A DNA stretch of 8,134 bases from Chloroflexi bacterium RBG_19FT_COMBO_55_16 (GTDB lineage: Bacteria; Chloroflexota; Anaerolineae; Anaerolineales; UBA4823): the NCBI GenBank assembly GCA_001795335.1, contig MGOK01000140.1:2592-10725 (forward strand), given 5' to 3'. Below the pieces are notes generated by a model. The model saw only the letters and a list, made by a program, of their open reading frames with translations, made no database searches and was not told the origin of the DNA. Below, piece after piece: positions 6,327 through 8,134 of this stretch (position 1 is the stretch's first letter; each line of letters begins with the position of its first letter). The position numbers were made by a program, and so were the translations under genes.

Positions 6327-7688
6327 TTATACGCACCGTACGTCCGTTATTTTGGATAGCACCTCTTCGATTATGGAAAGTCCCTCGACCAGCTCATCTC
6401 TGGTGATACAAAGCGGGGGGGCGACGAATATACCAAGCGGGTGTGCCATCGTATGCACGCCTCGTTTTAATAGCTCTGCATCGACTTCCCCAATGTCTGC
6501 CCAAGGCGCTATGGTTTGCGTGGACGGGGCAAACGATTGCTTCGTCTTTCTATCCTTTACCAGTTCAATGAATTGGAAGAGCCCCAGCCCTCGAACATCG
6601 CCGATAGATGGATGCTTCTCTTTCATGCCTTCCAAATACTCGGTCAAGAACTTCCCTTGTTCTTTCGAGTTCTCGACCAATTTCTCTTCTTTGTAGACAT
6701 TGATTGCCGCAATTGCTGCTGCACAAGACATTGGATGATGTGCATAGGTAGTGCCGAGCCAAAATAGGTTATCTTCAAAATAATCTGCAATATCCTGCGA
6801 AACGGCTACAGCACCCAAAGGTAGATGACTGGAGGTAAGTCCCTTTGCCATGGTCATGATATCAGGTTGGACGTTCCAATTATCTACAGCAAACCATTCG
6901 CCGGTGCGACCGAAACCGGACATGACCTCATCAACGATCAATAATACGCCAGCCTCGTCGCAAATGCGCCGAACCGTTGTCATATAATCGTTTCGGTGGG
7001 GAAACAAGATTCCATTAGAACCATTGACTCCCTCTACCATAAAAGCTGCGACATTGTTCGCTCCTTCGTATTCGATAACCTGCCCAATGTACTTGGCGCA
7101 TCTTATGTCACAGGATGAAGGTTCAAGACCGAAATCACAGCGATAGCAATAGGGTGCAGGTACATGGCTGACGCCCGGCAAGGCAGGTTCTATCGCCCAG
7201 CGGCGTGAATCACCGGTTGCGCTCCCACATCCATGCAATGAGCCATGGTAAGCACGATAGGTAGATATAATTTTGTGCCTGCCCGTAAACAATTTTGCGA
7301 TCTTGAGTGCATTTTCGTTCGCATCCGCCCCAGTTAAAGACACAAAGACTTTGGTGAGTCTTTTTGGTGTGACCTCGACTAAGAGTCGTCCTAGTTCTGC
7401 TCTAGGGTGCGTGGTAAAAGGAGGGGATATATAGCATAAGCGTTTAGCCTGCTCACAAATCGCTTCCACTATTTTTGGGTGTTGATGCCCGGCATTCACG
7501 CTTATAAACTGCGAAGAAAAATCGAGGTAACGTTTGCCTTCTGCATCCCAGAAATAACTTCCCGCTCCGCCCGTTATAACCGCGCGAGGAGGAGTCTTGC
7601 CTTGTATGGCCCAGTTAAAAAAAGTGAAATCGTGGCTCAGGTTTGCGACTTCTTCGGTGTTTCGATCTAGCCAGGATTGGTTTGCCAT
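6327..7688 (-). CDS. Class III pyridoxal-phosphate aminotransferase
   Basis: A 453-residue cytoplasmic enzyme of the class III (omega) aminotransferase family, which moves an amino group between an amine or amino acid and an oxo acid. Visible landmarks: YFWDAEGKRYLDFSSQF (45-61), the cofactor phosphate region TGADANENALKIAK (119-132), YHGSLHG (147-153), Asp253 in DEVMSGFGRTGEWFA, the Schiff-base Lys282 in MAKGLTSSHLPLGAV, and GTTYAHHPMSCAAA (312-325). A cysteine cluster C181-x2-C184-x8-C193-x3-C197 lies in the loop after residue 178, as I recall for a subgroup often labelled taurine or aspartate family aminotransferase. VEG at 218-220 stands where VEP is usual. The amine substrate cannot be told. 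The ATG has AAGGAG at 7697-7702, 8 bases upstream. It lies between a ROK gene and sugar transport genes, an unusual place for this family. Confidence 0.9.
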   Translation of the reverse strand: MANQSWLDRNTEEVANLSHDFTFFNWAIQGKTPPRAVITGGAGSYFWDAEGKRYLDFSSQFISVNAGHQHPKIVEAICEQAKRLCYISPPFTTHPRAELGRLLVEVTPKRLTKVFVSLTGADANENALKIAKLFTGRHKIISTYRAYHGSLHGCGSATGDSRRWAIEPALPGVSHVPAPYCYRCDFGLEPSSCDIRCAKYIGQVIEYEGANNVAAFMVEGVNGSNGILFPHRNDYMTTVRRICDEAGVLLIVDEVMSGFGRTGEWFAVDNWNVQPDIMTMAKGLTSSHLPLGAVAVSQDIADYFEDNLFWLGTTYAHHPMSCAAAIAAINVYKEEKLVENSKEQGKFLTEYLEGMKEKHPSIGDVRGLGLFQFIELVKDRKTKQSFAPSTQTIAPWADIGEVDAELLKRGVHTMAHPLGIFVAPPLCITRDELVEGLSIIEEVLSKITDVRCV

Positions 7689-7752
7689 AGGGTCATCTCC
7701 TTATATAGAATTGGATCAGTTTGAATGCTTGAAGTAATCAGGTACCGCCTTG

Positions 7753-7781
7753 TTTATATGAGTTTGGGTGAGAGAAAATTC
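7753..7781 (-). promoter_or_regulatory. Candidate promoter of the aminotransferase gene (weak)
   Basis: On the minus strand TATAAA (7758-7753) is a fair -10 box; 17 bases upstream is GAATTT (7781-7776), a poor -35 box. Transcription would start near 7746, giving a leader of about 58 bases before the ATG at 7688. The -35 box overlaps one arm of the inverted repeat at 7771-7818, which would suit repression. Confidence 0.25.
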
Positions 7782-7818
7782 CACTCGCACATAAAACCAG
7801 CCAATTATTGCTTTCTCT
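7771..7818. repeat. Separated inverted repeat in the ROK-aminotransferase gap
   Basis: AGAGAAA (7771-7777) and TTTCTCT (7812-7818) are perfect inverted copies with 34 bases between them, in the 134-base gap after the ROK gene. They might be two half-sites for a regulator, or chance in AT-rich DNA. Confidence 0.2.
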
Positions 7819-7822
7819 AATA

Positions 7823-8134
7823 TCAATCCAGGTGAAGTGGCAAAGGTGTAAAACCTCTACTCATGAATCTATTCTCCAGGTTTAATATGGCTTCGCGCAA
7901 AACAAGGCTGAGTGCTCCGATTAATGGCGCTTCGGTTCCGAGTTGGGAATTCAGGATAGGTGTCTGTCTAGCCTCCTCTGACATACATCGATCGCGGACA
8001 TTCTGTCTGACAGTGTTAAAGAGAAAATCATCCGCCTTGCAGATAGTCCCGCCAATGAAAATTGCTTCGGGATTAAATGAGTGAATCAGGTTAATCACGC
8101 CAATGGACAAAGCCTCTGCCATTGATTGTACGGC
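7823..8134 (-). CDS. ROK-family protein, C-terminal part (sugar kinase or repressor; partial)
   Basis: The frame is open to the right edge, so the N-terminal part lies outside the window; about 103 C-terminal residues are seen, ending in TGA at 7823-7825. The sequence AEALSIGVINLIHSFNPEAI then FIGGTICKADDF matches the ROK C-terminal lobe (usual pattern LG-x-G-hydrophobic-N-L-x-x-x-x-NP-x-x-hydrophobic-hydrophobic-GG), and QLGTEAPLIGALSLVL matches the last ROK helix. ROK proteins are either sugar kinases or repressors of the NagC/XylR/Mlc type, the latter with an N-terminal helix-turn-helix. Which one this is cannot be decided because the N-terminal half and the zinc and ATP motifs are missing. 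Its place upstream of an uptake operon on the same strand fits a local regulator or the kinase for the imported sugar. Confidence 0.82.
   Translation of the reverse strand, partial: AVQSMAEALSIGVINLIHSFNPEAIFIGGTICKADDFLFNTVRQNVRDRCMSEEARQTPILNSQLGTEAPLIGALSLVLREAILNLENRFMSRGFTPLPLHLD

Noticed and set aside
6280..6696. 138-codon plus-strand open frame opposite the aminotransferase
   Set aside because: Serine-rich shadow of the real minus-strand gene; no start signal.

Overview
The window looks like a piece of a Chloroflexota genome (Anaerolineae or a relative). This is inferred from the style of the genes: a lipoprotein solute-binding protein with a short signal, the Thr/Glu/Pro linker 'VPTE' repeated three times, an ATPase-less CUT1 sugar ABC cassette next to a ROK protein, and a STAND-type ATPase fragment nearby. 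No rRNA or other marker gene is present, so the assignment is tentative.

Layout. Bases 1-569 (+) hold the C-terminal end of a large AAA/STAND-type ATPase in GC-rich DNA. Bases 570-828 are non-coding and carry a GC-rich hairpin element, a small 8-bp-period repeat and a terminator facing the next gene. Bases 829-1290 (-) encode a 153-residue protein that resembles the PD-(D/E)XK nuclease fold but appears to lack the catalytic acidic residues. Bases 1291-1475 are non-coding.

From 1476 to the right edge all genes are on the minus strand and form a sugar uptake and metabolism locus. In transcription order they are: a ROK-family protein (C-terminal part, 7823-8134), a class III PLP aminotransferase (6327-7688), a CUT1 lipoprotein binding protein (4691-6106), a MalF-type permease (3582-4514), a MalG-type permease (2761-3585, overlapping malF by 4 bp), and a class I mannose-6-phosphate-isomerase-like cupin protein (1476-2588, with a weak terminator at its stop). 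A strong 11-bp stem-loop lies between the binding-protein gene and the permease genes and may set their relative expression.

How they may work together (inference): the binding protein and two permeases import a sugar or sugar derivative, using an ATPase encoded elsewhere. The ROK protein senses or phosphorylates the sugar. The isomerase-like protein and the aminotransferase process it. An aminotransferase in this kind of cassette is unusual and suggests a substrate with an amino or oxo group. The isomerase-like protein has Phe where relatives have a conserved Arg, so true mannose-6-phosphate isomerisation is doubtful. No CRISPR array, tRNA, rRNA, transposase or complete defence system was seen, and I found no clear new system. 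The non-standard sugar locus and the degenerate nuclease-like gene are the most interesting points.
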